A stretch of 64,000 nt of DNA from assembly GCF_005166025.1 (NCBI RefSeq), contig NZ_CP028923.1:2048001-2112000 (forward strand). Reading direction: 5' to 3'. The notes under the pieces were generated by a model. That model saw only the letters and a list, made by a program, of their open reading frames with translations. It did no database searches and was not told where the DNA came from. Shown piece after piece: positions 55,954 through 64,000 of the stretch. Both the position numbers and the translations under genes were made by a program. This stretch comes from Mangrovivirga cuniculi (GTDB taxonomy: Bacteria > Bacteroidota > Bacteroidia > Cytophagales > Cyclobacteriaceae). Positions within the stretch are counted from its first letter, which is position 1; every line of letters starts with the position of its first letter.

Positions 55954-57118
55954 AATTAAAAGACTTTTAAAAGAATATGAAGATCTTCTTTCCAGAAAGA
56001 ACGAAGTGGTACAAGATACTGGAGTTTTTAAAAGATATAAACATCCAATAATTACCTCAGAGCATGTGCCTGTTTTTTGGAAGTATGATTTGAATCCGGA
56101 ATCAAATCCATTGATGCTTGAAAGGCAGGGTATTAATGCTGCATTTAATGCAGGAGCCATGCTTTATGATAATAAATTTACTCTCGTTGTCAGGACAGAA
56201 GGCAATGACAGGAAATCATTTTTTGCAGTTGCTCAAAGCGAAAATGGCATTGATAATTTCAGGTATTGGGATTATCCCATCACATTGCCTCAGACCGATG
56301 AACCTGATACCAATGTATATGATATGAGGCTCACTAAACATGAGGATGGTTGGATATACGGTCTGTTTTGCACTGAGCGCAGACCAAAAGATGCGCCAGA
56401 ATATGATCAATCTGTTGCAGAAGCAAAGTGTGGAATTGCACGAACCAAAAATTTAATTGATTGGGAAAGGTTGCCCGATCTTGATTCAGGGGATAGTCAG
56501 CAAAGAAATGTCGTGCTTCATCCGGAATTTGTCAATGGAAAATATGCATTATATACAAGGCCTCAGGATGGGTTTATTGATGCAGGAAGTGGTGGTGGAA
56601 TTGCCTGGGCACTGATTGACGATATTGAAACTCCAATAGTCAAAGATCAGAAAATAATAGATCCAAAAGTATATCATACTATCAAGGAAGTGAAAAATGG
56701 GCAGGGGCCGGCACCAATCAAAACTGAACAGGGTTGGCTTCATTTAGCCCATGGAGTAAGAAATACTGCCGCTGGCCTGAGATACGTATTATATATGTTT
56801 ATGACTTCTCTGGATGATCCTTCAGAGGTTATCTATTCTCCTGCCGGTCATTTCATGGCCCCCCAGGGAGAGGAAAGAGTTGGCGATGTTTCCAATGTCC
56901 TATTTACTAATGGATGGATAGTGAAAAATGGAGAAGTCTATATCTATTACGCTTCCTCAGACACAAGAATGCATGTTGCAACCAGCACAGTTGAGAGATT
57001 AATTGATTATTGCAAAAATACACCTGCTGATGGATTGACTTCTTATGCTTCAGTTAAAACACGTAATAATTTGATTAAAAAGAATTTAGAATATATGAAG
57101 AATGCAAAGCTTAGATAA
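55946..57118 (+). CDS. GH130 4-O-beta-mannosyl-glucose phosphorylase
   Basis: 390-residue cytoplasmic phosphorylase of family GH130, close in pattern to the Bacteroides mannosylglucose phosphorylase (GH130_1). It converts Man-beta-1,4-Glc and phosphate to alpha-mannose-1-phosphate and glucose. Features: a five-bladed propeller with the predicted general acid Asp126 in 'TNVYDMRLT', 'GINAAFNAGAMLYDN', 'RNVVLHPEFVNGKYALYTRP', 'GQGPAPIKTEQGWLHLAHG' and the C-terminal 'YIYYASSDTRMHVATST'. No signal peptide. It partners the 2-epimerase encoded two genes downstream. Its end overlaps the transporter start by 17 bases. Confidence 0.94.
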   Translation: MDKIKRLLKEYEDLLSRKNEVVQDTGVFKRYKHPIITSEHVPVFWKYDLNPESNPLMLERQGINAAFNAGAMLYDNKFTLVVRTEGNDRKSFFAVAQSENGIDNFRYWDYPITLPQTDEPDTNVYDMRLTKHEDGWIYGLFCTERRPKDAPEYDQSVAEAKCGIARTKNLIDWERLPDLDSGDSQQRNVVLHPEFVNGKYALYTRPQDGFIDAGSGGGIAWALIDDIETPIVKDQKIIDPKVYHTIKEVKNGQGPAPIKTEQGWLHLAHGVRNTAAGLRYVLYMFMTSLDDPSEVIYSPAGHFMAPQGEERVGDVSNVLFTNGWIVKNGEVYIYYASSDTRMHVATSTVERLIDYCKNTPADGLTSYASVKTRNNLIKKNLEYMKNAKLR

Positions 57119-58526
57119 GAAACATATAATAGGAAAATTACCAGTTTCCGAAAAAGTAGCTTACGGACTTGGTGATTTTGCATCTTCTATGTTCTGGAAG
57201 TTGTTTTCGATGTATATGCTGTTTTTTTATACTGATGTGTTTGGAATCTCAGCAGCTGCGGTGGGAACTATGTTTTTGGTAACCAGGATATGGGATGCAG
57301 CCAATGATCCGATCATGGGTGTTATTAGTGATCGTACAACAACAAGATGGGGCAAGTTCAGACCCTATCTTCTTTGGGTGGCAGTACCATTCGGATTGAT
57401 AGGTGTTTTGACTTTTACAACTCCAGAGCTGAATGAATCAGGAAAGCTGGTTTATGCATATGTTACTTATACTTTAATGATGATGGTGTATACTGCCATT
57501 AATGTGCCATATGGTTCTTTAATGGGAGTGATGTCTAATGATGGAGACCAGCGAACATCGCTGGCTTCATGGAGATTTATCGGTGCTTTTTCAGGAGGAT
57601 TGTTTGTTACCGCCACGGCAAACTCATTGATTGAATATTTCAGTAAAGGTAGCAGTGAAGCAGATGGCTTTCATGTTACTATTACAATATATGCAATCGT
57701 GGCGGTTGTGCTTTTTATATTAGTATTCCTTGGTACAAGAGAACGTGTAATTCCCGAACAGGAAAAGTCCGGAACGCTTAAGGATGATGTAAAGGATCTT
57801 TGGAAAAATAAACCCTGGTTTATCATGCTGGGAGCTAATATTTCAACACTCATTTTTATTTCGATGCGTGATGGATCCATTTTATTCTACTTCAAATATG
57901 TAGTTGGTGATCAGGTCGTTAATGTTTTTGGAAATACCTATGAATGGTCATCTGCAAATTTATCTTCAGCATATATGTCTATTTGGTTAGCCACTAATAT
58001 CGTTGGTGTTGTTTTAGCTAAACCACTTTCATCTCGTTTTGGAAAGAAAAATACTTTTATTCTTTCAGCATTGACCTCTGCCATATTCAGTTTTATTTTC
58101 TTTTTTGTTGACTCGAATCAGATATTCACTATTTATGGACTAAATATTCTTCTTGGGATAAGTTCAGGGATTGTATTGCCCCTTGGATGGTCTATGTATG
58201 CTGATATTGCAGATTATTCTGAATGGAAGACCGGAAGACGAGCTACCGGCCTGGTGTTTTCATCAGGGTCTATGTCTCAAAAATTTGGTTGGACAATCGG
58301 AGGAGCACTATCTGGCTGGATGCTTAGCGCCTTTGGTTTTGAACCCAATGTTGAACAGACAGAAACGGCTATCCTGGGTATTCGACTTATGATAAGTGTG
58401 ATTGCTGGCCTGGGAGCGTTAATGGCATTTCTTTTTATTCGCTCATATAAGCTGGATGAGTCTACCATGTCAAAAGTAAAACAGGATTTAGTCGAAGAGA
58501 AAGAAAAGGATTTTGTAGCAGCATAG
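57102..58526 (+). CDS. GPH-family sugar:cation symporter (MelB-like), probable mannobiose importer
   Basis: 474 residues, twelve membrane segments. The N-terminal motif 'KVAYGLGDFASSMFWKLFSM' and the loop 'DAANDPIMGVISDRTTTRWG' with 'KFRPYLLW' are those of the glycoside-pentoside-hexuronide:cation symporters; the central loop 'DVKDLWKNKPWFIMLGAN' also fits. It sits between the GH130 and epimerase genes of PUL2, so it most likely moves beta-1,4-mannobiose or other short manno-oligosaccharides from periplasm to cytoplasm. It starts 17 bases inside the GH130 gene. Confidence 0.9.
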   Translation: MQSLDKKHIIGKLPVSEKVAYGLGDFASSMFWKLFSMYMLFFYTDVFGISAAAVGTMFLVTRIWDAANDPIMGVISDRTTTRWGKFRPYLLWVAVPFGLIGVLTFTTPELNESGKLVYAYVTYTLMMMVYTAINVPYGSLMGVMSNDGDQRTSLASWRFIGAFSGGLFVTATANSLIEYFSKGSSEADGFHVTITIYAIVAVVLFILVFLGTRERVIPEQEKSGTLKDDVKDLWKNKPWFIMLGANISTLIFISMRDGSILFYFKYVVGDQVVNVFGNTYEWSSANLSSAYMSIWLATNIVGVVLAKPLSSRFGKKNTFILSALTSAIFSFIFFFVDSNQIFTIYGLNILLGISSGIVLPLGWSMYADIADYSEWKTGRRATGLVFSSGSMSQKFGWTIGGALSGWMLSAFGFEPNVEQTETAILGIRLMISVIAGLGALMAFLFIRSYKLDESTMSKVKQDLVEEKEKDFVAA

Positions 58527-58546
58527 ACTTGAAATGATTGATTTAT

Positions 58547-59728
58547 ATGATAGAAGACTTAAAACCTTTCGAGTTTAAGAATGAACTCATCAATATATTA
58601 GATTATTGGTCCTTTAATATGGTTGACAAAAGCCATGGAGGTTTTTATGGTAGAATCGATGGGGAAAACCAACTACAAAATAAAGCTGATAAAAGTGTAA
58701 TATTAAATTCACGAATTTTATGGACATTTTCAGCTGGCTTTAACTTAATTCCTGACGGAAAATATAGAAAATTAGCGGATAGAGCCTTTCATTATATTCT
58801 TGATCACTTCATAGACCGGGATTTTGGAGGAGTTTACTGGCTTTTGGATTTTAATGGTAATCCTGTAGAATCAAAGAAGCAAATATATGCTCAGGCTTTT
58901 GCCATTTATGGATTGACTGAATATTACAAAATCACTCAGGAAGAAAAAGCATTAAGTACTTCTATAGATATTTACAATCTAATCGAAAAGCAAGCTTTTG
59001 ATTCTAGCTTCAATGGATATTTGGAAGCATTAGATAGGAAATGGAATCCTATGGAAGATGTAAGATTAAGTGAAAAAGACCTCAATGCTCAAAAAACTAT
59101 GAATACTCATCTTCATATTCTCGAAGCTTATACAAATTTATATCGGGTATGGAAGGATGAGGACTTAAAATATAAATTAAAGGGCCTTATTGACTTAATG
59201 ATCAATTTGTTTGTATCTTCCGATTACCATTTTAATCTATTTTATGATAAAAATTGGAAGCTCCTTAGTGATGAGTTTTCTTTTGGTCATGATATTGAAG
59301 GTAGTTGGTTGTTATTTGAAGCTGCAGAAATCATTGGTGAAGAAGAGGTTATTAAAAAGGTTCATAAGATTGCTATTGATATGGTCAATGCTTCCCTGGA
59401 TGGAATGGATGACGATGGCGGTCTAATGAATGAAGGAGATGAAAATGGAATCACAGATTCTGATAAACATTGGTGGCCCCAGGCAGAAGCACTGGTTGGA
59501 TTAATCAATGCCTGGCAATTGTCAGGGAATAAAAAGTATTTGGAACAAGTTTCAAAATCCTGGGTTTTTATTAAAAATAACCTTATTGACAGGGAAAATG
59601 GAGAATGGTTTTGGAAAATATCCAAAGAGGGGATAATAGATAAAAGAGAGGATAAGGCCGGACCATGGAAATGTCCATATCACAACGGTAGAGCCATGAT
59701 TGAATGCTATATGCGATTGAATAATTAG
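58547..59728 (+). CDS. AGE-family 2-epimerase (cellobiose/mannobiose 2-epimerase)
   Basis: 393 residues from the ATG at 58547; a TTG three codons earlier (58538) is less likely. It is an (alpha/alpha)6 barrel of the N-acylglucosamine 2-epimerase family. Conserved catalytic-type blocks: 'FYGRIDGENQLQ', 'QIYAQAFAIYGLTEYY', 'NTHLHILEAYTNLYRV', 'FGHDIEGSWLLFEAAE', 'KHWWPQAEALVGLINAW' and 'CPYHNGRAMIE' (His-rich active site). It would convert beta-1,4-mannobiose to Man-beta-1,4-Glc in the cytoplasm, the substrate of the GH130 enzyme. The assignment to mannobiose rests on this context, as in the Bacteroides CE-MGP pathway. N-acylglucosamine epimerase itself is less likely. Confidence 0.9.
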   Translation: MIEDLKPFEFKNELINILDYWSFNMVDKSHGGFYGRIDGENQLQNKADKSVILNSRILWTFSAGFNLIPDGKYRKLADRAFHYILDHFIDRDFGGVYWLLDFNGNPVESKKQIYAQAFAIYGLTEYYKITQEEKALSTSIDIYNLIEKQAFDSSFNGYLEALDRKWNPMEDVRLSEKDLNAQKTMNTHLHILEAYTNLYRVWKDEDLKYKLKGLIDLMINLFVSSDYHFNLFYDKNWKLLSDEFSFGHDIEGSWLLFEAAEIIGEEEVIKKVHKIAIDMVNASLDGMDDDGGLMNEGDENGITDSDKHWWPQAEALVGLINAWQLSGNKKYLEQVSKSWVFIKNNLIDRENGEWFWKISKEGIIDKREDKAGPWKCPYHNGRAMIECYMRLNN

Positions 59729-59740
59729 TTATATAAGTGT

Positions 59741-62700
59741 ATGAGAGCCAGTTTGTTAATTTGTCTTAGTGCTTTTTTTTTCTCAGCATTAAATGTGATT
59801 TCTCAGACCGATATCAGGTTTGAAAATATGGGAATGGAACGTGGGCTTTCAAATATGAACACTTCCTGCATAATACAAGATTCACTGGGGTATATCTGGG
59901 TTGGTACTGATGATGGGTTGAATAAATTTGATGGATATGAGTTTACCACTTTTACCTATGGTTCAAATGATAAGGAGAAATTAAATATAAGTAACAACAG
60001 AATTTTTGCCTTGATCGAGGGGATTCAAGTAATCTTTGGATAGGCACTTACGATGGGCTAAATAAATACGATAGAAGATTAAACCGATTTTTTACTTTTA
60101 GACCTATTTCGCAAAAAAGTAATTCTGATGCTAATATCATTTATTCGCTTTTTATATCAGAAAATTCAATTCTTTGGGTAGGTACTGGGGCCGGATTATT
60201 TGCTTTCGACACTCGAAAAAACAGTTTTATAGATTTGCCGGATAGTTTTCAGTTATTAAATGATCAAACTATTCATAGCATATTAAATGGACCTGATGGA
60301 TCATTATTTATTGGTTCAGAAAAGGGAATTTACACCATAAAAAATAATCAAATTGAGCTTTTAAATACAAAATTATATAGTTCAAAAAAGGTTATATCGC
60401 TATTATTTGACAAAGACAATAATTTATGGGCAGGACACTTTAATTCGGGAATAAGTATTATCGATTTTACCGATTCATCTAGTATTTTTCTTCGCAAAGG
60501 TCCTGAAAGCTTGCTTCCTGATAATTATATATATGATATTACTCAAAATGAAGCAGGTGAAATTTGGGTTGCCACAGATAATGGACTATCGCTATACAAG
60601 GGAGATGGAGTATTTGAAACTTATAGTAGTACAGTTGGTGATATTTATAGTCTGTCGAGTAATATAATTACAAGTATTCTTATTGATCATCAAGAAAGAA
60701 TGTGGGTATCCACGCGACTTGGAGGTATCTGCATGTACGATCCTTACCGACATCAATTTAATCACATTAAAAAGAAAGGATATGAACCCGGTAGTTTATC
60801 GAGTGATAAAATTACAGGTTTTACTGAGACACAAAACGGGAAACTTGTCATAGGAACTGATGGTGGAGGGGTAAATATCTATAATGAGCAGAATCATACT
60901 TTTGAAAAATTAACCAGGAATAATAATGGATTGGCCAGTGATAAGACGTTATCCTTAAAATATGATAGCAAAGGAAATCTCTGGATTGGTACGTGGGGGA
61001 ATGGCTTAAATAAGATTTCTCCTGATGGTCAAATCACTCATTACATTCACAATGAAAATGATAAGAATTCTATAACGGATAACAATGTCTATGAGATTTT
61101 CGAAGATTCCAAAAAAAATATCTGGATTGGAACATGGGGAAATGGAATAAGTAAATATGATCCGGTTAATGACTACTTTATAAATTATACACACGATCCT
61201 GAGAACGCTGAATCTTTTGCCGGATCAGCAATAAATCAGATAGCAGAAGATTACAATGGAGATTTATTAATAGTCACGGAATTTAAAGGGTTAGACAGAT
61301 TTGATCCTGAATCCGGGAAATTTAAGCATTATAAAGCGGGAGATGAAAAGTCAATTGCACTGAATGCCCTCAATAGTGTTTTGGTGGATAGTAAAAACAG
61401 AATTTGGGTTGGAACAAATGGGGCCGGGCTCAATCTCTACGATAGAGAAACTGATTCATTTAAATTATTTACAACAAAAGATGGTTTACCCAATAATGTG
61501 ATTGTTGGTCTACTTGAGGATAATAAAAGTAATATTTGGATTAGTACAAACAGGGGAATATGTAAATTTGACCCCGTACTAAAGACGTTTCAGAATTTTG
61601 ATGTAGATGATGGATTGCAAGGCTATCAGTTTATGCCTAGAAGTTCATATAAACTTTCGGATGGGCGATTAGTATTTGGAGGGAATAACGGCTTTAATCT
61701 TTTTAATCCCTATGAAATAAAGACAGACAGTAATTCTCCGAATGTCTATCTTTCTGGAGTCAGTTTATTTCATGAACCACTTACAATAGGAGGGAATCAC
61801 GATATACTTAAAAATAGCCTGCTATATACTAAAGATATAGCCCTGGAAAATAACCAGAATTTTTTTACGATCCATTTTACAGGTATAAATTTTACCTCTC
61901 AAAATGACATAGTTTACGCCTATCAAATGTCTAATTTGAATAATAATTGGGTGTTTTTAGGGAAAGAAAGATTCATATCATTTACAACCTTAAAACCCGG
62001 TGATTATACCTTTCGGGTCAGGGCTTCCATTAATGGAAGTGACTGGTCAGAAAATCCGGCAGAATTATCTATTAAAATTTTGCCTCCCTGGTGGAAAACT
62101 ATCTGGGCATATATATTATTTAGTGTATGTTTTATATTGCTATTAGTCGGGTTCAGATATCTAATTATAGCCAGAACTACTTATAAGAATAATTTAAAAC
62201 TTGCAAGGCTTGAAAGAGAGAGCCTTGAAAGTACTAATAAAGCCAAGCTTCAATTTTTTACTAATGTGTCTCATGAGTTCAGAACTCCTCTCACTTTGAT
62301 TTTAGGTCCTGTTGAAAATCTTATTGAGGCAAGCACAGATAATTTCACGAAAAAACAACTTAAGATCGTTAGAGGAAATACTTCGAGGCTTCTTAGGCTA
62401 ATAAATCAATTATTAGATTTCCGTAAAGCAGAATCGGGTAACCTAAAGATTAATGTGGCAGAAGGGAATTTTGTGAAATTTGTTAAAGAGATTAAATTAT
62501 CGTTTGATTCCAGGGCTGAAGAATTAGGTATTGAATTCGATATTTACAGTTCTTCCAATATAATTGATCTTTATTTTGACAGAGATCAATTTGAAAAAAT
62601 CTTATACAACTTACTTTCTAATTCTTTTAAAAATACACCCAAAGGTGGGGAGGTAACGATTAAAATAATTGAAAACCAGGAAACTGTTGACCTGATTGTA

Positions 62701-63828
62701 GAGGATAATGGGATTGGTATTCCAAAGGAAAATTTTGATAAGATATTCACAAGATTTTATTCTGGTGAAACAGAATTTGAAGGAACTGGTATAGGATTAG
62801 CACTGGTTAATAGCCTGGTTCGTTTGCATCATGCGGAAATTACTTTTAATAGTATACAAAATGAGCTAACGCAATTTAAAATTACCATAAAGAAAGGTCG
62901 AGGACATTTTAATGATGACCAGATAATTGACGATTTTAAAAATAGTGAAAGAATCGAAAAATACCTGGATGACGCATTGAGTTTAGAAGGAGTAGTTTCT
63001 AATGAAGTTGAAGTTAACAATGTTGATATAAAAGATCTGGATAAAATCCTTATAGTAGAAGATAATATTGATGTCAGGTCATTTATTAAATCTACGTTTT
63101 TAGGAAAGTATATTGTTTTAGAAGCATCAAATGGTGAAGAGGCTCTTGAGCTTGCAATTGATGAAGTCCCTGATTTGGTGATTAGCGATGTGATGATGCC
63201 TGTCATGGATGGGATTGCTCTATGTAAAAACCTGAAAACAAATACAAAAACCTCTCATATTCCGGTTATTTTACTTACTGCACGTACATCTTTAATCTTT
63301 GAAACTGAAGGATACGAAAGTGGAGCGGATGATTACATTTCAAAGCCTTTTTCCAGTAGTTTATTAAAAGTACGAGTGAATAATTTAATTCGGCAGAGGA
63401 AAAAGTTACGTGAAATTTTTAATGACAGAAATGACCTTCAGTTAGAACCAGGTATGGTTTCTTTTACCTCATCAGATGAAGCTTTCATACAAACAGCATT
63501 AGATAGCATAGAAAAAAATATGTCTAATTCTGACTACTCCGTTGAAGATCTTGGAAAGGACGTAGGATTAAGCAGGATGCAGTTATATAGAAAATTAAAA
63601 GCTATGTTAGGGCTTTCAGGTAATGAATTTATAAGGAATATTCGCCTGAAAAGGGCAGCTCAATTACTTAAAACAGGAGAGTACACAGTTTCTGAAACAA
63701 CATATCTTTGTGGGTTTTCTGATCTTCAATATTTCAGGAAGTGTTTTAAAAAGCAATTTAAGGTCAATCCATCAAACTATAAAGAAGAAACGCATGATGG
63801 TTTAAACCAGAATGAAGACCAATTGTAA
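59741..63828 (+). pseudogene. Hybrid two-component system regulator (HTCS) of PUL2, interrupted by a frameshift
   Basis: Two frames make one HTCS of about 1362 residues: the first (59741-60043) has a signal peptide and the start of the propeller ('DSLGYIWVGTDDGLNKFDGYEFT'). It stops because of a break at the G4 run 60019-60022; one extra G gives '..EGDSSNLWIGTYDGLNKYD', and the second frame (open from about 60022, first ATG 60235) carries the rest. Domains: two seven-bladed Reg_prop periplasmic sensor propellers, Y_Y_Y domain, transmembrane helix (near 62095-62160), HisKA with phospho-His at 62272-62274 (SHEFRTPLT), HATPase_c ('DNGIGIPKENFDKIFTRF'), REC with Asp at 63187-63189 (ISDVMMPVMDG), then AraC-type HTH. 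It senses an oligosaccharide and activates the locus. It may be a sequencing indel rather than a true pseudogene. Confidence 0.9.
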
Positions 63829-63895
63829 AATTCACCTATCAAATTTGGTAGATATGACCTCCTTAAAGTGCTTTAAATTTAAAGAATTTCGTGGC

Positions 63896-64000
63896 ATGAG
63901 ATTCATTGTTTTTTTAGGTCTGTTTTTAATAAACATTTCAACTTTTTCTCAGGTAACTGATTTCATAAGGGTTGATTCTGGTCACTTCTATAAAGGAAAT
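63896..64000 (+). CDS. N-terminus of a GH5 (mannanase-like) enzyme, cut by window end
   Basis: ATG at 63896 begins a signal peptide (MRFIVFLGLFLINIS...FSQ), and the mature part starts 'VTDFIRVDSGHFYKGN', which closely resembles the beginning of GH5_7 endo-beta-mannosidases and mannanases (usually '...FVRVEGGHFYLNGKPYY'). Only 35 residues are visible. Location directly after the HTCS makes it the next enzyme of PUL2. Confidence 0.6.
   Translation, partial: MRFIVFLGLFLINISTFSQVTDFIRVDSGHFYKGN

Overview
This is a Bacteroidota chromosome segment. The evidence is two SusC/SusD glycan-import loci, type IX secretion (T9SS) proteins with CHU_C and type A sorting domains, PorP/SprF proteins, a hybrid two-component sensor with an AraC output, many lipoproteins and AT-rich DNA. 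The protein set suggests a Cytophagales-like, gliding or T9SS-competent polysaccharide degrader; that placement is inference, since no rRNA is present.

Layout. 1-4.8 kb: the 3' part of a propeller plus beta-barrel protein, then pyruvate dehydrogenase E2, HslV and an ArsC-family reductase, all on +. 4.8-21.5 kb, minus strand: polysaccharide-utilisation locus 1 (PUL1), transcribed SusC, SusD, LamG surface lipoprotein, [hairpin], two GH144 endo-beta-1,2-glucanase-like enzymes, GH3 beta-glucosidase, [terminator], GH2, frameshifted sulfatase, [hairpin], esterase. Its likely regulator is divergent at 21.8 kb: a 7TMR-DISM membrane sensor that ends in an IS1595-transposase-type zinc ribbon and helix-turn-helix instead of a kinase or cyclase. 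A TerB-like protein follows it.

24.3-31.2 kb: housekeeping genes (PRPP synthetase, a Nudix protein with a degenerate nucleotidyltransferase-like domain, a DprE1-like oxidase, an EI24 membrane protein, a YdcF-family protein, a C-terminal processing protease). 31.5-43.9 kb: a cell-surface cluster with two small exported proteins on the minus strand, then PorP/SprF with a SPOR-like tail, two giant CHU_C adhesin-like proteins and a second PorP/SprF on +. 43.9-45.8 kb: an M50 protease, a HAD phosphatase and a CAU-anticodon tRNA.

46-64 kb, plus strand: PUL2, a nearly textbook beta-mannan pathway of SusC, SusD, Cys-rich surface lipoprotein, [hairpin], GH26 and GH5 mannanases, GH130 mannosylglucose phosphorylase, GPH symporter, AGE-family (cellobiose/mannobiose) 2-epimerase, HTCS regulator and a second GH5 cut by the window end. 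Mannan is cut outside, mannobiose is imported and epimerised to mannosyl-glucose, and this is phosphorolysed to mannose-1-phosphate and glucose.

Three genes (sulfatase, ctpA, HTCS) each carry one reading-frame break that one extra base in a short homopolymer would repair. This points to systematic base-calling indels, although real mutations cannot be excluded. The most novel-looking item is the sensor fused to a transposase-derived DNA-binding module beside PUL1. A second notable pattern is a strong RNA hairpin placed directly after the surface-glycan-binding gene in both PULs.
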